DNA of 64,000 nt from Terrilactibacillus tamarindi (GCF_009718825.1 NZ_WNHB01000006.1:62001-126000), one strand, 5' to 3'; positions 1 through 9,851 are shown, counted from the first letter of the stretch. Made by a program: numbers and translations. Notes: generated by a model from the letters alone, not told the origin.

Positions 1-516
1 GATATAGGCGTTCAGCGCATCCTTGATTTCTTCTTGATTATCTTTGTAATCTTTTGCATTCACTTTAAGAACAATATCTTTTGTTTTTTCAACCATCTTC
101 GGTTTAAAATGCAGTTCATATTTTTGATCTTTGGCAACTCTAAAGACAATAAAACCAGTTGTAGATTTCCCTTTGGGAAGATCTGCGGCATCGAGCCGTT
201 TGAAGTTATCGGTTTCATCATACACGTTCTCGTCTGAAACTTTTTCATTATTTGAATCATATAAAGCAAAATCTGCTTGATCAACATACAAAGTATCTTT
301 TGAGTCGTTTGTAACACTAACATTTAACGCAAGAAGCGCATCTTCATCCGTATTTTCCTTTCCATCGCTCGTGATATAGGTCCCATTTTTGATCGAAACT
401 TTGGCGATATCTGATGTAGCTTCTCCCTCTTTACTCGTTTCACTCTTTTGACCGCATCCAGACACTAATAAAACAAGTAAAAGCCCCACCAAAGATAGCC
501 ACTTCACCTTCACCAT
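1..516 (-). CDS. DUF4352-type surface lipoprotein (3' end outside window)
   Basis: The minus-strand frame is open from the ATG at 514-516 to the window edge, so the C-terminus is missing. GGGAGG lies just upstream of the start. The protein begins with a signal peptide: basic MVKVK, a leucine-rich core, then the lipobox LVSGC, so Cys is predicted to be lipidated and the protein anchored outside the membrane. The following 150 residues are an acidic and lysine-rich linker, then a beta-rich stretch containing LNVSVTND and TTGFIVFRV, typical of DUF4352 immunoglobulin-like lipoproteins. The molecular role is unknown. It diverges from the TcaA-like gene at 921; a shared role at the cell surface is only inference. 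Confidence 0.7.
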   Translation of the reverse strand, partial: MVKVKWLSLVGLLLVLLVSGCGQKSETSKEGEATSDIAKVSIKNGTYITSDGKENTDEDALLALNVSVTNDSKDTLYVDQADFALYDSNNEKVSDENVYDETDNFKRLDAADLPKGKSTTGFIVFRVAKDQKYELHFKPKMVEKTKDIVLKVNAKDYKDNQEEIKDALNAYI

Positions 517-920
517 CTAATGACCTCCCATAGTTAAAATAAGGGTGTTACTACTTTTCACTGGGTAACGGCATTTTACTTAATTGCCACTCAGTTCACT
601 TTTATTTAGAAATGAGTTACTCCAGTGTCGAAATTCTAAAGTTATTTATACTGTTTAAATCATCAATTATGTTAAATACAAGCTAAAAAAAAGAAAAACG
701 AGTCTAGCTTAGTCTATAAAAAATCCGTTTTCACAAGAATTAACTCGAATCATGTCTTAGTGAGAAGGATCAGAACCCATTTGATGCCGGAAATTTATAT
801 ATTATAGAAAGGATGGAGGGAGTCAGTAAACAACGATGAGTTTTTGAATTGCATTTAATATTCACGTTCTACAGTAACAATGAATAGACTAGGCCATACA
901 GGAAGGGGTGTGGGGATATT
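517..920. other. Intergenic region between divergent genes
   Basis: About 400 AT-rich bases between two divergently transcribed genes. Both promoters should lie here. No convincing ORF, RNA gene or repeat was seen. GGAAGGGG at 901-908 is the ribosome binding site of the downstream GTG start. Confidence 0.5.
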
Positions 921-2051
921 GTGAGTCAAATATTCAAAAGTAAATGGATGATTATCACGGGTATTCTCCTTTGTCTTGGTGTATTGACATTTATCATTAT
1001 TGGTCAGCGTCTGGCATCTCCAAATAGAACGCTCGAGAAATTTAACACAGCTATCACAGGTGGCCATGTCAAACAACTTCAGGAAATCTTAATATCAGGA
1101 GACAAAAAAGTCGAAATAAATGATGAAGCATCAAAGGCACTCATTAAGCACTTCAAGGAGAATAAAACCGTTTATAAAAAAGTGCAGAATCAACTAAAAC
1201 AGGACATCGAAAAAGAAAATAATGACTCAAGCAGACTATTATCTCTGTCACCGTCAGGGAAAACGATGCTGTTTTTCACCCAATATAAAGTCAAAGTTCA
1301 ACCTCAGATGATTACTGTCTCGGGCAAACGTGACAACGAAAAAGTAGAATTAGAAATTAATAATCAAGTCATTCCTGAGACAGGCAAAAGTCAGACGTAC
1401 GGTCCTGTTTTTCCAGGCAGTTATCAGGTAAAGAAAAAAGTGATAAATGAGCTAGGCATTTTTATAAAAAATGAAAAGATTTCAGTTTGGGACAAAGAAA
1501 ATTCAGTTACGGTTGATTCGAAGACCTGGATACAGGATGACCCGAACATTCAAAAGAATATTGTTCAGACAGTCCACCAGTTCAATCAGGAAGTTTCCTT
1601 ATGGGAAACATCTGAATATGATCCCGCAAAACTGACATCTGCAACCTCAAATGTCCAAGAATATCAGACATCATTGCGGAAACCGGAATTTAATACGGTG
1701 AAAAAATATATCTCAGAGATACAATCAGCCTATCTAGGTATGGTTGTTGATATGGACAGCATCGACATTTGGTATAGTGGTGATCGTTGGAATGCTTCAC
1801 TCGATGTTTTAGTATCTTATAAATATGGAATAAAACTAAAAGGCAAACAACAATTCAAAGATTTATCCTATAAGCGCGGTCAACAAATTCATCTCATTTT
1901 CGACAAAGAAGCGAAAAAATGGTTGATCAATGGGTTAGATAATAATTATGTAACGGAAAGCACGGTTGATACATGGGATCATAAGGAAGATGTGAAAGTT
2001 TCCACCCCAAAAGTACAGACTTGGCATTCAGGAGGAGCGACTAACCTGTAA
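921..2051 (+). CDS. TcaA/YvbJ-like membrane-anchored protein
   Basis: A 376-residue protein starting with GTG behind GGAAGGGGTGTGGGG. Residues about 10-30 form one transmembrane helix (IITGILLCLGVLTFIIIG), followed by a long extracytoplasmic part, so it is a single-pass type II membrane protein. Length, topology and repeated beta-rich domains resemble TcaA/YvbJ proteins, which in staphylococci influence glycopeptide sensitivity. Those relatives usually carry an N-terminal zinc ribbon with CxxC before the helix; none is visible here, so this is a ribbon-less variant. Function is inferred only from topology and family resemblance. Confidence 0.6.
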   Translation: MSQIFKSKWMIITGILLCLGVLTFIIIGQRLASPNRTLEKFNTAITGGHVKQLQEILISGDKKVEINDEASKALIKHFKENKTVYKKVQNQLKQDIEKENNDSSRLLSLSPSGKTMLFFTQYKVKVQPQMITVSGKRDNEKVELEINNQVIPETGKSQTYGPVFPGSYQVKKKVINELGIFIKNEKISVWDKENSVTVDSKTWIQDDPNIQKNIVQTVHQFNQEVSLWETSEYDPAKLTSATSNVQEYQTSLRKPEFNTVKKYISEIQSAYLGMVVDMDSIDIWYSGDRWNASLDVLVSYKYGIKLKGKQQFKDLSYKRGQQIHLIFDKEAKKWLINGLDNNYVTESTVDTWDHKEDVKVSTPKVQTWHSGGATNL

Positions 2052-2226
2052 AATTAGGAAAACCATATCATTCATTTTACTTAACTTATTTGTGATTTCT
2101 TTCATCATTTTATTAAATGAAATGAACCAGTTATTTAGTAAGTTCGAGATTGAATATCTATGTCCAAGGAATAGTAATAGCTATGCTCCCAGTTTTTAAA
2201 GTATACTGTCCCCCTTCAACAACTTT

Positions 2227-2268
2227 TTAAAAAAACACCTGCGTTCTTATTTATAAGTACGCAGGTGT
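2227..2268 (-). terminator. Rho-independent terminator of amino-acid permease gene
   Basis: Inverted repeat with arms ACACCTGCGT and ACGCAGGTGT, followed in minus orientation by a T-rich tract. It lies about 60 bases after the permease stop codon. Confidence 0.8.
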
Positions 2269-2327
2269 GATTAAAGCATTTATTTATTTTATGAATACAT
2301 GACTATTGCTCTACATCTTTTTAATAT

Positions 2328-3710
2328 TTACTTCTTTCCCTCGTCGATAGGAGGTTCAACAGACCGTTTACCAATACCAACAGCGTAATAACTCATGGCA
2401 ACAAGCCCTAAGAAAATAACTCCGACAATTAGCGATAGACGTGTGTCATCATTGAACCACATACCGATCAATACGATGATTAAAAAAGCCATTGTTAAAT
2501 AATTTGAAAAAGGCGCAAAGGGCATTTTGAATGGGTGTTTTGCCAATTCTGCTCCTTTTACTTTTCTGAATCGCATTTGACTTATTAGAATGGTAAACCA
2601 AGGTATCATACCCGGGAGAACACTTGCACTATAGACATAGACAAAGATCTTTGGTGGCGCTACATAGTTTAAGACAACACCAACGGCTAACCCGATGAGA
2701 ACGGCAATCGTACTGTATAATGGCACACCATTACGCGAGAGTTTCATAAATAATTTCGGTGCTTGTCCATTTTCTCCTAATGTATAAAGCATCCGTCCAG
2801 CACTAAAAATTCCACTATTACAACCTGACATGGCGGCTGTAATGACGACAAAGTTAATAATCCCAGCTGCTGCCGTGATCCCAATTTTTGCAAAAGTAGA
2901 AACAAACGGGCTTCCAAGTGAACCAAGCTCATTCCAAGGATAAACCGTGACAATAACAAAAATGGCTCCAATATAAAAGATTAAAATACGCCAAATTGTA
3001 CTTTGTATCGCATTGGTTAACGTTTTTTGTGGATCTATCGCTTCACCAGCTGTAATTCCAATGAGTTCAACCCCTTGATAAGCGGCAATGACAAGGGATA
3101 GGGCAAAGAAAAATCCTGTAAAGCCATTTGTAAAGAAGCCTCCATGCGCCCAAAGATTTGATAAGCCGATGGCGTCTCCTCCATTGCCAAACCCGAAGAA
3201 AATAAGACCTATTCCAGCAACAATCATCAATACAATGGTCACGATTTTAATCATCGCAAACCAAAATTCAAATTCTCCAAACGATTTAACAGAAACTAAA
3301 TTCGCTGTTCCAAGAATGACCATGACAATAATGCCTGGTATCCAAGCAGGTAACTCCGGGAACCAATATTTCATATACTCCCCAACAACAATAACTTCTG
3401 ACATCCCAACAATAACCCATTGGAACCAGTTACTCCATGCCGTCATGTAACCTGCTAGTGGATGTATGTACTTATGGCCAAATGTTGCAAAAGAACCTGT
3501 GCTTGGTTCTAAGTATAACATTTCGCCCATGGCACGCATGATAAAAAAGATAAATATACCAGCAATGGCATAAGCCAGTAAGACAGATGGACCTGTCCAA
3601 CCAATCGTGCTGGCCGAACCCTTAAATAACCCAACGCCAATCGTACCACCTAGAGCAATCATTTGGATGTGACGCGCACCCAAACCCCTTTTCATTTCTT
3701 TGTTCGCCAC
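2328..3710 (-). CDS. APC-family amino-acid permease
   Basis: A 460-residue integral membrane protein with about 12 hydrophobic helices. The N-terminus reads [20 protein letters not shown], the hallmark of the amino-acid/polyamine/organocation superfamily. The region ending [15 protein letters not shown] and the [14 protein letters not shown] segment are typical of the AapA/YbxG/RocE group. It imports amino acids by proton symport. The exact substrate (D-Ala/D-Ser/Gly, aromatic or others) cannot be read from sequence. It stands alone with its own terminator. AGGAGGAAATGAAGTGGCG precedes the ATG. Confidence 0.85.
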   Translation of the reverse strand: MANKEMKRGLGARHIQMIALGGTIGVGLFKGSASTIGWTGPSVLLAYAIAGIFIFFIMRAMGEMLYLEPSTGSFATFGHKYIHPLAGYMTAWSNWFQWVIVGMSEVIVVGEYMKYWFPELPAWIPGIIVMVILGTANLVSVKSFGEFEFWFAMIKIVTIVLMIVAGIGLIFFGFGNGGDAIGLSNLWAHGGFFTNGFTGFFFALSLVIAAYQGVELIGITAGEAIDPQKTLTNAIQSTIWRILIFYIGAIFVIVTVYPWNELGSLGSPFVSTFAKIGITAAAGIINFVVITAAMSGCNSGIFSAGRMLYTLGENGQAPKLFMKLSRNGVPLYSTIAVLIGLAVGVVLNYVAPPKIFVYVYSASVLPGMIPWFTILISQMRFRKVKGAELAKHPFKMPFAPFSNYLTMAFLIIVLIGMWFNDDTRLSLIVGVIFLGLVAMSYYAVGIGKRSVEPPIDEGKK

Positions 3711-4137
3711 TTCATTTCCTCCTCTTAGATGATCAAGTGCCTAAAAATACTTCAGGCTTACGATGTTGTTTAGAAATGATGAAGTAGGCATCACTTTTTC
3801 AATCTATCTTAAAAGCTTACCTTTAAATCAATCCCACTTCATATGCACATTTCAGCAATTAGAAAGAAATTTTTCCCTTTCATTATTATCACCAAACGAC
3901 CTCTTTATAATAGTAAATTCCTCCGAAAAAAACAATTGTTTATTTGAGGTAGACACTTCGTTAAAGTAAAAAAACAAAAAAACTTAGAAAAGATATACAT
4001 TTTAGTATAATTAAAAGCGTGGGTAGTGGCCTTTTTTTCTATATTTAGATCTGAAATGTCTACGAGCTTTAAGGGTAAATTCTTAATAATAAACTTGGAT
4101 TAAAGACATAACACAAATCACCATTTCTACTGCATTT
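3711..4137. other. Intergenic region upstream of permease
   Basis: About 430 bases of AT-rich sequence that should contain the minus-strand permease promoter. Short poly-A and poly-T runs occur. No coding, RNA or repeat signal that I can support was seen. Confidence 0.4.
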
Positions 4138-4181
4138 AAAAAGACTTCACTTTGATAGAAGTATCAAAATGAGGTCTTTTA
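4138..4181 (-). terminator. Terminator of the ABC importer/OsmC operon
   Basis: Imperfect hairpin with arms near AAAAGACCTCATTTTGATA and its complement around a four-base loop, ending in T5 on the minus strand. It lies about 40 bases after the OsmC stop codon. Confidence 0.7.
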
Positions 4182-4220
4182 ATAGTCTCTATTTAATCTA
4201 TCCTTTTTATAAAATAGACT

Positions 4221-4643
4221 TTATCCTGAGATGGATTCCTTACCATTTAGTATTAAACGGTATGTGATATTTGCACTTAAAGAATTCGAAACGGCACAAT
4301 ACTTTTCTTTTCCTAAGTTTATAGCACGCCATAATTTTTTACCATCAATATTACCTTCAATTTCAAAGACCAATTCAATATCTGTAAACTCTTTAGGTAA
4401 TTCTTCGTTTCTTTTTCCATCTGTATGAATTTCGAGTTTAGTTATAGTATCGAGATGCGGCTTAAGAATCATTGTAACGTCTATACCTATACACCCAGCT
4501 AGACTTACAAGCAACATTTCTGTAGGAGTGTTCCCGCTATTATCTCCTCCATACAACTCCGTTGCATCCATTTTCAATGTATATCCAGACGGTCCTATCG
4601 CTTCAAAAGCTCGTTTACCTAGCCACTTTGCATCTATCTTCAT
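4221..4643 (-). CDS. OsmC/Ohr-family thiol peroxidase-like protein
   Basis: A 140-residue protein with the two conserved OsmC cysteines, in LAGCIGIDV (about residue 51) and KYCAVSNSL (about residue 114). OsmC proteins reduce organic hydroperoxides with these thiols in the cytoplasm. It is the last gene of a run with an ABC importer, 24 bases after the ATPase. The only strong Shine-Dalgarno (GGGAGG) is 18 bases from the ATG but 9 bases from an in-frame CTG three codons earlier (4650-4652), so a CTG start is possible. The gene order suggests oxidative protection during uptake of a sulfur-containing or oxidised amino acid; that is inference. Confidence 0.85.
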   Translation of the reverse strand: MKIDAKWLGKRAFEAIGPSGYTLKMDATELYGGDNSGNTPTEMLLVSLAGCIGIDVTMILKPHLDTITKLEIHTDGKRNEELPKEFTDIELVFEIEGNIDGKKLWRAINLGKEKYCAVSNSLSANITYRLILNGKESISG

Positions 4644-4667
4644 GTTACTCAGTATAATCTTCCTCCC

Positions 4668-5426
4668 TTATTCCCCATGTACGTGTTCTGTTATCTGTTT
4701 GATAAATTTCTTTGCCCGTTCACTAGAGGGCTGGGAAAAAAACACTTCTGATTTTGTATCCTCTTCTATACAGCCATCAGCCATAAAAATAACTCTATCC
4801 GCTACATCTTGGGCAAATTTCATTTCGTGCGTGACAACAATCATGGTCATTCCTTCTCTAGCAAGCGTACGCATTACACGTAATACTTCTCCTACTAATT
4901 CAGGATCAAGAGCAGAGGTTGGTTCATCAAAGAACAGCACATCGGGTTCCATTGCGAGTGCTCTTGCAATCGCGACACGCTGTTGTTGTCCACCGGATAG
5001 TTTCGATGGATAGAAGTCTTTTCGATCTAATAACCCCACTTTCCCCAGCATTTCCTCGCTTTTTAATCGAGCCTCTCGCTTATCCATTTTTTTCACCACG
5101 ATTAAGGCTTCCATAACATTTTCAAGTGCTGTTTTATGAGGATATAAATTATATTGTTGAAAAACCATCCCAGTATTTCGGCGTATCTTCTGAATAATTT
5201 TCTTTCGTTTTTTTAATGAATCTTTCGCATCCACTACCAAACCCGAAACTTCTATTGAACCTTCAGTCAGCTCTTCCAACCCGTTTAAACAACGTAGCAA
5301 TGTACTTTTTCCAGATCCACTGGGACCAAGAATGACAACGGTTTCTTGATCTGCAATTTGTAACGAGATATCTTTTAATACTTCTAATTCACCAAATGCT
5401 TTGCTCAAATTCGTTATTTTAATCAT
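4668..5426 (-). CDS. Polar amino-acid ABC transporter ATP-binding protein
   Basis: A 252-residue ABC ATPase of the GlnQ/TcyC/ArtM type. Walker A is GPSGSGKST (about residue 34), the Q-loop region is MVFQQYNLYPHKT, the signature is LSGGQQQR, Walker B is DVLFFDEPTSALDPE, and the switch histidine is in VVTHEM. It drives import of an amino acid through the neighbouring permease. It lies 15 bases after the permease gene in the same operon as a substrate-binding lipoprotein. The substrate is not defined by sequence; cystine or another sulfur amino acid is plausible given the OsmC gene. Confidence 0.92.
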   Translation of the reverse strand: MIKITNLSKAFGELEVLKDISLQIADQETVVILGPSGSGKSTLLRCLNGLEELTEGSIEVSGLVVDAKDSLKKRKKIIQKIRRNTGMVFQQYNLYPHKTALENVMEALIVVKKMDKREARLKSEEMLGKVGLLDRKDFYPSKLSGGQQQRVAIARALAMEPDVLFFDEPTSALDPELVGEVLRVMRTLAREGMTMIVVTHEMKFAQDVADRVIFMADGCIEEDTKSEVFFSQPSSERAKKFIKQITEHVHGE

Positions 5427-5441
5427 GGGTTCATCCTCTGC

Positions 5442-6086
5442 CTAATCATATTTTGATAACCTTTTCTCAACCGAATTTAAAATGGAAGAAAAGACAGTAC
5501 TCATGATCCAGTACATGGCTGCAATGGATAGATAAAATGGCAAATAGACATAATATTGCGCAACAAGCAATTGAGCAGATCTCAGTAACTCATTTACTGT
5601 AATAACAGAAACTAATGATGTTTCCTTCAACATACCAATAAAGGTATTTCCCATAGGTGGAATCGCTATTTTTGTAGCTTGGGGAAGTATAATTCTTCGC
5701 ATCGTCTGCCACGGTGTCATTCCAGTTGCATACGCCGCTTCCATTTGTCCTTTTGGAATAGATTGGATTGCTCCTCTAAATGTCTCCGATAAAAATGCAC
5801 CAACATTCACACTTAATGCAACAAATGCTGCAGTTAAAGGTCCTATGGTTATTCCAAAATCCACCAGACCATAATAGACAATAATGATTTGAACTAATGC
5901 AGGAGTACCTCGAATGATTGAAACATAGCATTTAGCAATCCATTGAAATAATCGATTTCCCTTTAAGCGAGATAAAGCGACAAGCAAGCCAATCACTAAC
6001 CCAAAAAACATTGAAACAACAGTGATTAACAGGGTGTAATAAGCACCCTTAGCCAGAAATCCGAGATTTTGTATAACTAAATCCAT
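5442..6086 (-). CDS. Polar amino-acid ABC transporter permease
   Basis: A 214-residue membrane protein of the HisM/TcyB type with about five helices. The cytoplasmic EAA loop that contacts the ATPase reads AAYATGMTPWQTMRRIILPQA minus its first residue (about residues 118-138). It probably forms the pore as a homodimer because no second permease gene is present. It sits 17 bases downstream of the binding-protein gene and 15 bases upstream of the ATPase gene. Confidence 0.9.
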   Translation of the reverse strand: MDLVIQNLGFLAKGAYYTLLITVVSMFFGLVIGLLVALSRLKGNRLFQWIAKCYVSIIRGTPALVQIIIVYYGLVDFGITIGPLTAAFVALSVNVGAFLSETFRGAIQSIPKGQMEAAYATGMTPWQTMRRIILPQATKIAIPPMGNTFIGMLKETSLVSVITVNELLRSAQLLVAQYYVYLPFYLSIAAMYWIMSTVFSSILNSVEKRLSKYD

Positions 6087-6103
6087 AAATACTTGTACCC
6101 TCT

Positions 6104-6916
6104 CTATTTACTATTGCCAAACCACTTATTAAATATTTTATCGTATGTTCCATCCTTCTTCATATCGGTTAATGCCTTATCTAATGCTTTAACAAACGTT
6201 TTATTTCCTTTACGTACCGCAATTGCTGCTTTATCGGATTTAATTGGTTCGCCAACCGTTTTCAACTTAAATCCATTTTTTTCAACAATCGGTTGTAAAG
6301 CATAAATATTATTAACTGTGGCGTCTATCCGTCCTGCATCCAAATCCTTTAATGACGTGATGACATCATCATACGTTTTAATTTTAAACTGTCCTACTTG
6401 CGGTAAAACCTTTGTACGAAGATATGTTTCGTCGTTTGTCCCTAGGCCAACACCAACGTTTTTACCCTTGAAATCTTGTAAAGATTTTATGGTGTTATTA
6501 TTTTGTTTTACAATGATTTTCACATCATTTGTGATGTAAGGTTGAGTGAAATCCATTTGTTTTTTACGCTCATCTGTAATTGTCATTTGAGAAATAACAG
6601 CATCGAATTTTTTAGACTTTAGACCAGGTATCATTCCAGAAAACTCTTGAGAAACAAATTTGGCTTTTACACCTAATCCTTTGGCAACTTCTTTTGCGAT
6701 ATCTACATCAAAGCCATCCATTTGTTTTTTATCATTTAAAAAGTTGTAGGGAGCATATGTACCCATAACCCCTACTTTAAGTGTTCCAGAATCTTTAACC
6801 TGACTTAAGAGGTCGTTATCTCTCGCATTTTCCTTCCCACATCCACTTAATAATAGAGAAACTGATAATATGCTTATAAATGAGAGCAGAATAGTTTTAC
6901 CTTTAAATATGTTCAT
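6104..6916 (-). CDS. Amino-acid ABC transporter substrate-binding lipoprotein
   Basis: A 270-residue protein starting after AAGGAGAATTACAT. The signal peptide ends in lipobox LLSGC, so it is anchored outside the membrane. The mature part shows the bilobal extracellular solute-binding family 3 pattern: GTLKVGVMGTYAPYNF, DGFDVDIAKEVAKGLG, then MTITDERKKQMDFTQPY. It captures an amino acid for the adjacent permease and ATPase. The homologues include cystine and glutamine binding proteins; sequence alone does not choose between them. Confidence 0.9.
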   Translation of the reverse strand: MNIFKGKTILLSFISILSVSLLLSGCGKENARDNDLLSQVKDSGTLKVGVMGTYAPYNFLNDKKQMDGFDVDIAKEVAKGLGVKAKFVSQEFSGMIPGLKSKKFDAVISQMTITDERKKQMDFTQPYITNDVKIIVKQNNNTIKSLQDFKGKNVGVGLGTNDETYLRTKVLPQVGQFKIKTYDDVITSLKDLDAGRIDATVNNIYALQPIVEKNGFKLKTVGEPIKSDKAAIAVRKGNKTFVKALDKALTDMKKDGTYDKIFNKWFGNSK

Positions 6917-6946
6917 ATGTAATTCTCCTTAACTCAATAATTGTTT

Positions 6947-7576
6947 TTAATTTCCTAATAAACCATAAAATTCAAAGGTTGCAACTTCTTTCGCCAGTTT
7001 CTCTGGTGACTGTTGCAATATAAACTCATCTGAAAAACTCGGGTAAAACAACCATCTCGCGATAATCCCTTCAATCATACTCATTAACAATGCAGCAGAC
7101 ATATGTGCATTGTTTGAATTAGACAGCATCTGTAATTGCATAGCTCTTTCAATATTTTTTTGAAAGGCTCGTTCTAACTTGAATTTTGTTTCATTAATAG
7201 CCAGTACAATTGAAGATTCGCCTTCCAACCCTTTAAGTAATAATTCCATTAAAAATCTGTTTTCTTCTGCAAAAGTAAAAATTTCAAAAAATAATTTTTC
7301 GGAAGCTTTAACAGCATCTTGAGTGGTTGCAAATTCCCTTCTATATCCTTGGGATATCACACCGGTCAACTTATGTTGTCCCTCTTGGATAATTTCAAGT
7401 GCGATGGCTTCCTTGCTTTTAAAATACCAATAAAACGTTCCTTGAGAGACTTCTGCTTCTTTTACGATGTCTGATATTTTTGTTTTATGATATCCTTTTT
7501 CAGCAAATAACTTAATAGCAATAGTCAAAAGTTCATTTTTCCTATTCCTGGACTCTTTTATACACTGTTCTTTCAT
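6947..7576 (-). CDS. TetR/AcrR-family transcriptional regulator
   Basis: A 209-residue regulator with an N-terminal helix-turn-helix (about residues 14-60: LLTIAIKLFAEKGYHKTKIS then VSQGTFYWYFKSKEAI), followed by an all-helical ligand domain. It starts at the ATG behind GGGGGTGG. It is the first gene of the operon and its stop is only 30 bases from the binding lipoprotein start, so it probably controls its own operon. A perfect 14-base palindrome sits right upstream of its start. Confidence 0.9.
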   Translation of the reverse strand: MKEQCIKESRNRKNELLTIAIKLFAEKGYHKTKISDIVKEAEVSQGTFYWYFKSKEAIALEIIQEGQHKLTGVISQGYRREFATTQDAVKASEKLFFEIFTFAEENRFLMELLLKGLEGESSIVLAINETKFKLERAFQKNIERAMQLQMLSNSNNAHMSAALLMSMIEGIIARWLFYPSFSDEFILQQSPEKLAKEVATFEFYGLLGN

Positions 7577-7590
7577 AATCCACCCCCCTG

Positions 7591-7604
7591 ACTGACTAGT
7601 CAGT
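7591..7604. promoter_or_regulatory. TetR-type operator upstream of the importer operon
   Basis: Perfect 14-base palindrome ACTGACTAGTCAGT, 15 bases before the TetR start codon. Palindromes of this TGACTGAC-like form are common TetR/AcrR targets, so autoregulation is likely. Confidence 0.7.
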
Positions 7605-7817
7605 TGTTAATGTAATCCTATCTGAGAAGTGAGGATTAGTCAATGATTTTTGTGCAATATTAGAAATTAATTTATACGTTGTACGATTTTTATTCCGATA
7701 CGTGCCTATATTCAAAAAAAGAACATAGAATCTACTTTTTCAAACTCTACATTCTTCCATATAATTCATTAGAGAATGATCGTGTTGCTCTGAATAAAAA
7801 GTGATCAATCCATCCTC
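7605..7817. other. Promoter region of importer operon and unexplained flank
   Basis: About 210 AT-rich bases between the operator and the intron remnant. No ORF or RNA gene is recognised. Confidence 0.3.
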
Positions 7818-8330
7818 TACAAACGACCAAATCGAGTAGGAGGCTAGTCATTATTTGACTAGCCGACCTCTCACACCACCATGCATTCGGTCCCGTACAT
7901 GGCTGTTCAACCTTTTAAGTATCGTTTCTCATAAAGTTGTGATAACTCTTTGAGTCCCCACTTTGTGAGATTATCTTTTGGTATTGCTCCATGTAGGATT
8001 TCGCAACGAGATATTCGCCAATAGCTTTTCCTAGGATTGGCCAACTTCATGGCGTCATCATGCCCTGTATATATTTCCGAAGCATTTTATATTTTGTTCG
8101 TGTTCTCTTCCATCGTTTCCAGATTAATTGTCTATCTTCTAGGTATGCTCTTAGTCTTTGATGATGTTTCGTGTCAAAGTAAACCTTTAAGTCACAGTCT
8201 ACTGTGATTCTATATCCTTCTTGATAATATTGCTCTACTTGTTTTATGGGCACCCTTTCGATTTGCTAACAGTTCCTACTGCCAAGCCTGTAGTGGACTT
8301 TCACCACCAAGTTACCACCCATGCCGGGCG
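7818..8330 (-). mobile_element. Decayed group II intron, 3' part
   Basis: Minus-strand sequence ends in a group II intron 3' structure: a domain V/VI-like block with GGTGGTGTGAGAGGTCGG then a stem GGCTAGTCA/TGACTAGCC and the closing CCTCCTACTCGAT. It follows a broken intron-encoded reverse transcriptase. The 5' ribozyme domains and most of the protein are missing, so the element is dead. The 3' exon junction should lie near 7818-7828. Confidence 0.75.
7907..8253 (-). pseudogene. Group II intron reverse transcriptase/maturase remnant
   Basis: Two frames carry pieces of one protein. The first (8253 to 8047) has EGYRITVDCDLKVYFDT, the start of the RT domain, then jumps directly to YLEDRQLIWKRWKRTRTKY from the maturase/thumb region, so the catalytic core including the YADD box is deleted. 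After a frameshift near 8050 the C-terminal piece LANPRKSYWRISRCEILH continues to the TGA at 7907-7909. It cannot make an active reverse transcriptase. Confidence 0.8.
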
Positions 8331-8334
8331 CACT

Positions 8335-8377
8335 AAAAAGAATCCATTTTGAACAAAATATTCAAAATGGATTCTTC
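8335..8377 (-). terminator. Terminator of the aspartokinase gene
   Basis: A 16-base perfect stem, AAGAATCCATTTTGAA with its complement at 8361-8376, followed on the minus strand by T5. It is about 115 bases after the aspartokinase stop. Confidence 0.85.
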
Positions 8378-8489
8378 TCAACAAACCTATGTTCATTTTC
8401 TATATAAAACTAAAACACAATTTAACATTCTAAGAAAAGTGAAACAGTATAACTATTAAACTGGAATGTTGTCCAAGATTTTCTTATAT

Positions 8490-9851
8490 TTAAACCATAA
8501 CTCTTACAAAAAATTCTTCATATAAAGCTTGTACAGCTTTTTTCTCAACGGCTTCCTTCACGCCAAACATCATGCTGACTTCGGATGAACCTTGGTTAAT
8601 CATTTCAATATTGACATTTGCCTCGGCCAATGCCTTTGATGCTCTAGCTGCCGTTCCAACGTTTTGGCGCATGCCTTCTCCCACAAGCATGATGAGTGCT
8701 AGATTGCGTACAATCTTAACCTCATCCGCTTGAAGATCTTCGATAATCCTTTTAACAATGTAATCCTCTAACTTTTCATCGATTTGGTTTTGCCTTAAAA
8801 TAACCGTAATATCATCAATACCTGAAGGAATATGTTCATAAGATAACCCAAACTCTTCTAATATTAATAATAGTCTTCTGCCAAATCCAATTTCTCTGTT
8901 CATTAAATATTTACTAACATAAATACTGCAAAATCCTTCATCACTGGCGATTCCAACGACAGGTCCATTTGTATTTTCTCGCTCATTTACTATTTTTGTG
9001 CCGGGTGCTTCCGGATTGTTCGTATTTTTTACATTGACTGGAATTCCCGCACGAAAAGCCGGAATAAGGGCCTCATCATGAAATACAGAAAAACCGCCAT
9101 AAGAAAGCTCTCTCATCTCGCGATAGGTCAGTTCACGAATTTCTTTAGGATGATCAACAATGTTAGGATTTACAGCATAGACCGCATCGACATCTGTAAA
9201 ATTCTCATAGATATCTGCTTTAACACCATTTGCCAAAATAGAACCTGTTATATCCGAGCCACTACGTGAGAAAGTCACGACCTCGCCAGTTTCGTTATAG
9301 CCGAAGAATCCTGGAAAAACAATAATACCTGATTTTTTTCGTAATTCATATAAACGCTCATACGACTCTGGTAACACTTGCGCATTCCCTGGGTCATTAC
9401 TGACTAAAAGTCCTGCATCTTTCGGTGAAACATAATGGGCATCTAACCCTTGATGTTTAAAAAAGGCTGCAATCAGTTTTGCATTGTTATCCTCACCACT
9501 TGCTTTTACTGATTCAATAAAAGAATCTGGATTGCTTTTGTCCCCATTAAGTAGAGATAAAAGATCATCTGTTATCGTTTGAATAATATCATTAGAAAGA
9601 TGAAGTTCTTTGGCAATACTATGATATCGATCAATGATAGTCCCAAAAATATCACTTGCATCCTCATTTTTAAGATATTTATCTGCACAACTAATCAATA
9701 AATCCGTTACTTTTATGTCACTAGAATTTCGTTTTCCAGGAGCAGAAACGACAACGATTTTTCGATCAGGATCTGACGTAACGATGTTATATACTTTCTT
9801 TACTTGTTCACCCGAAGCCAGCGAACTTCCACCAAATTTAACAACTTTCAT
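8490..9851 (-). CDS. Aspartokinase (monofunctional, YclM/ThrD type)
   Basis: A 453-residue aspartate kinase, first enzyme of the aspartate pathway to lysine, threonine and methionine. The N-terminus reads MKVVKFGGSSLASG, the kinase substrate loop; GIIVFPGFFGYNETGEVVTF and SRSGSDITGSILA follow. The C-terminal third has two ACT-type effector domains (GFCSIYVSKYLMN and NLALIMLVGEGMRQNVG). Length matches the B. subtilis aspartokinase III class. I chose the ATG at 9849-9851, 9 bases after AGGGG, over an in-frame TTG three codons upstream that overlaps the ribosome site. No lysine riboswitch was recognised in the 190-base leader. Confidence 0.93.
   Translation of the reverse strand: MKVVKFGGSSLASGEQVKKVYNIVTSDPDRKIVVVSAPGKRNSSDIKVTDLLISCADKYLKNEDASDIFGTIIDRYHSIAKELHLSNDIIQTITDDLLSLLNGDKSNPDSFIESVKASGEDNNAKLIAAFFKHQGLDAHYVSPKDAGLLVSNDPGNAQVLPESYERLYELRKKSGIIVFPGFFGYNETGEVVTFSRSGSDITGSILANGVKADIYENFTDVDAVYAVNPNIVDHPKEIRELTYREMRELSYGGFSVFHDEALIPAFRAGIPVNVKNTNNPEAPGTKIVNERENTNGPVVGIASDEGFCSIYVSKYLMNREIGFGRRLLLILEEFGLSYEHIPSGIDDITVILRQNQIDEKLEDYIVKRIIEDLQADEVKIVRNLALIMLVGEGMRQNVGTAARASKALAEANVNIEMINQGSSEVSMMFGVKEAVEKKAVQALYEEFFVRVMV

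Noticed and set aside
3763..3969. 68-codon ORF in the permease upstream region
   Set aside because: No ribosome site, AT-rich composition and no recognisable motif.
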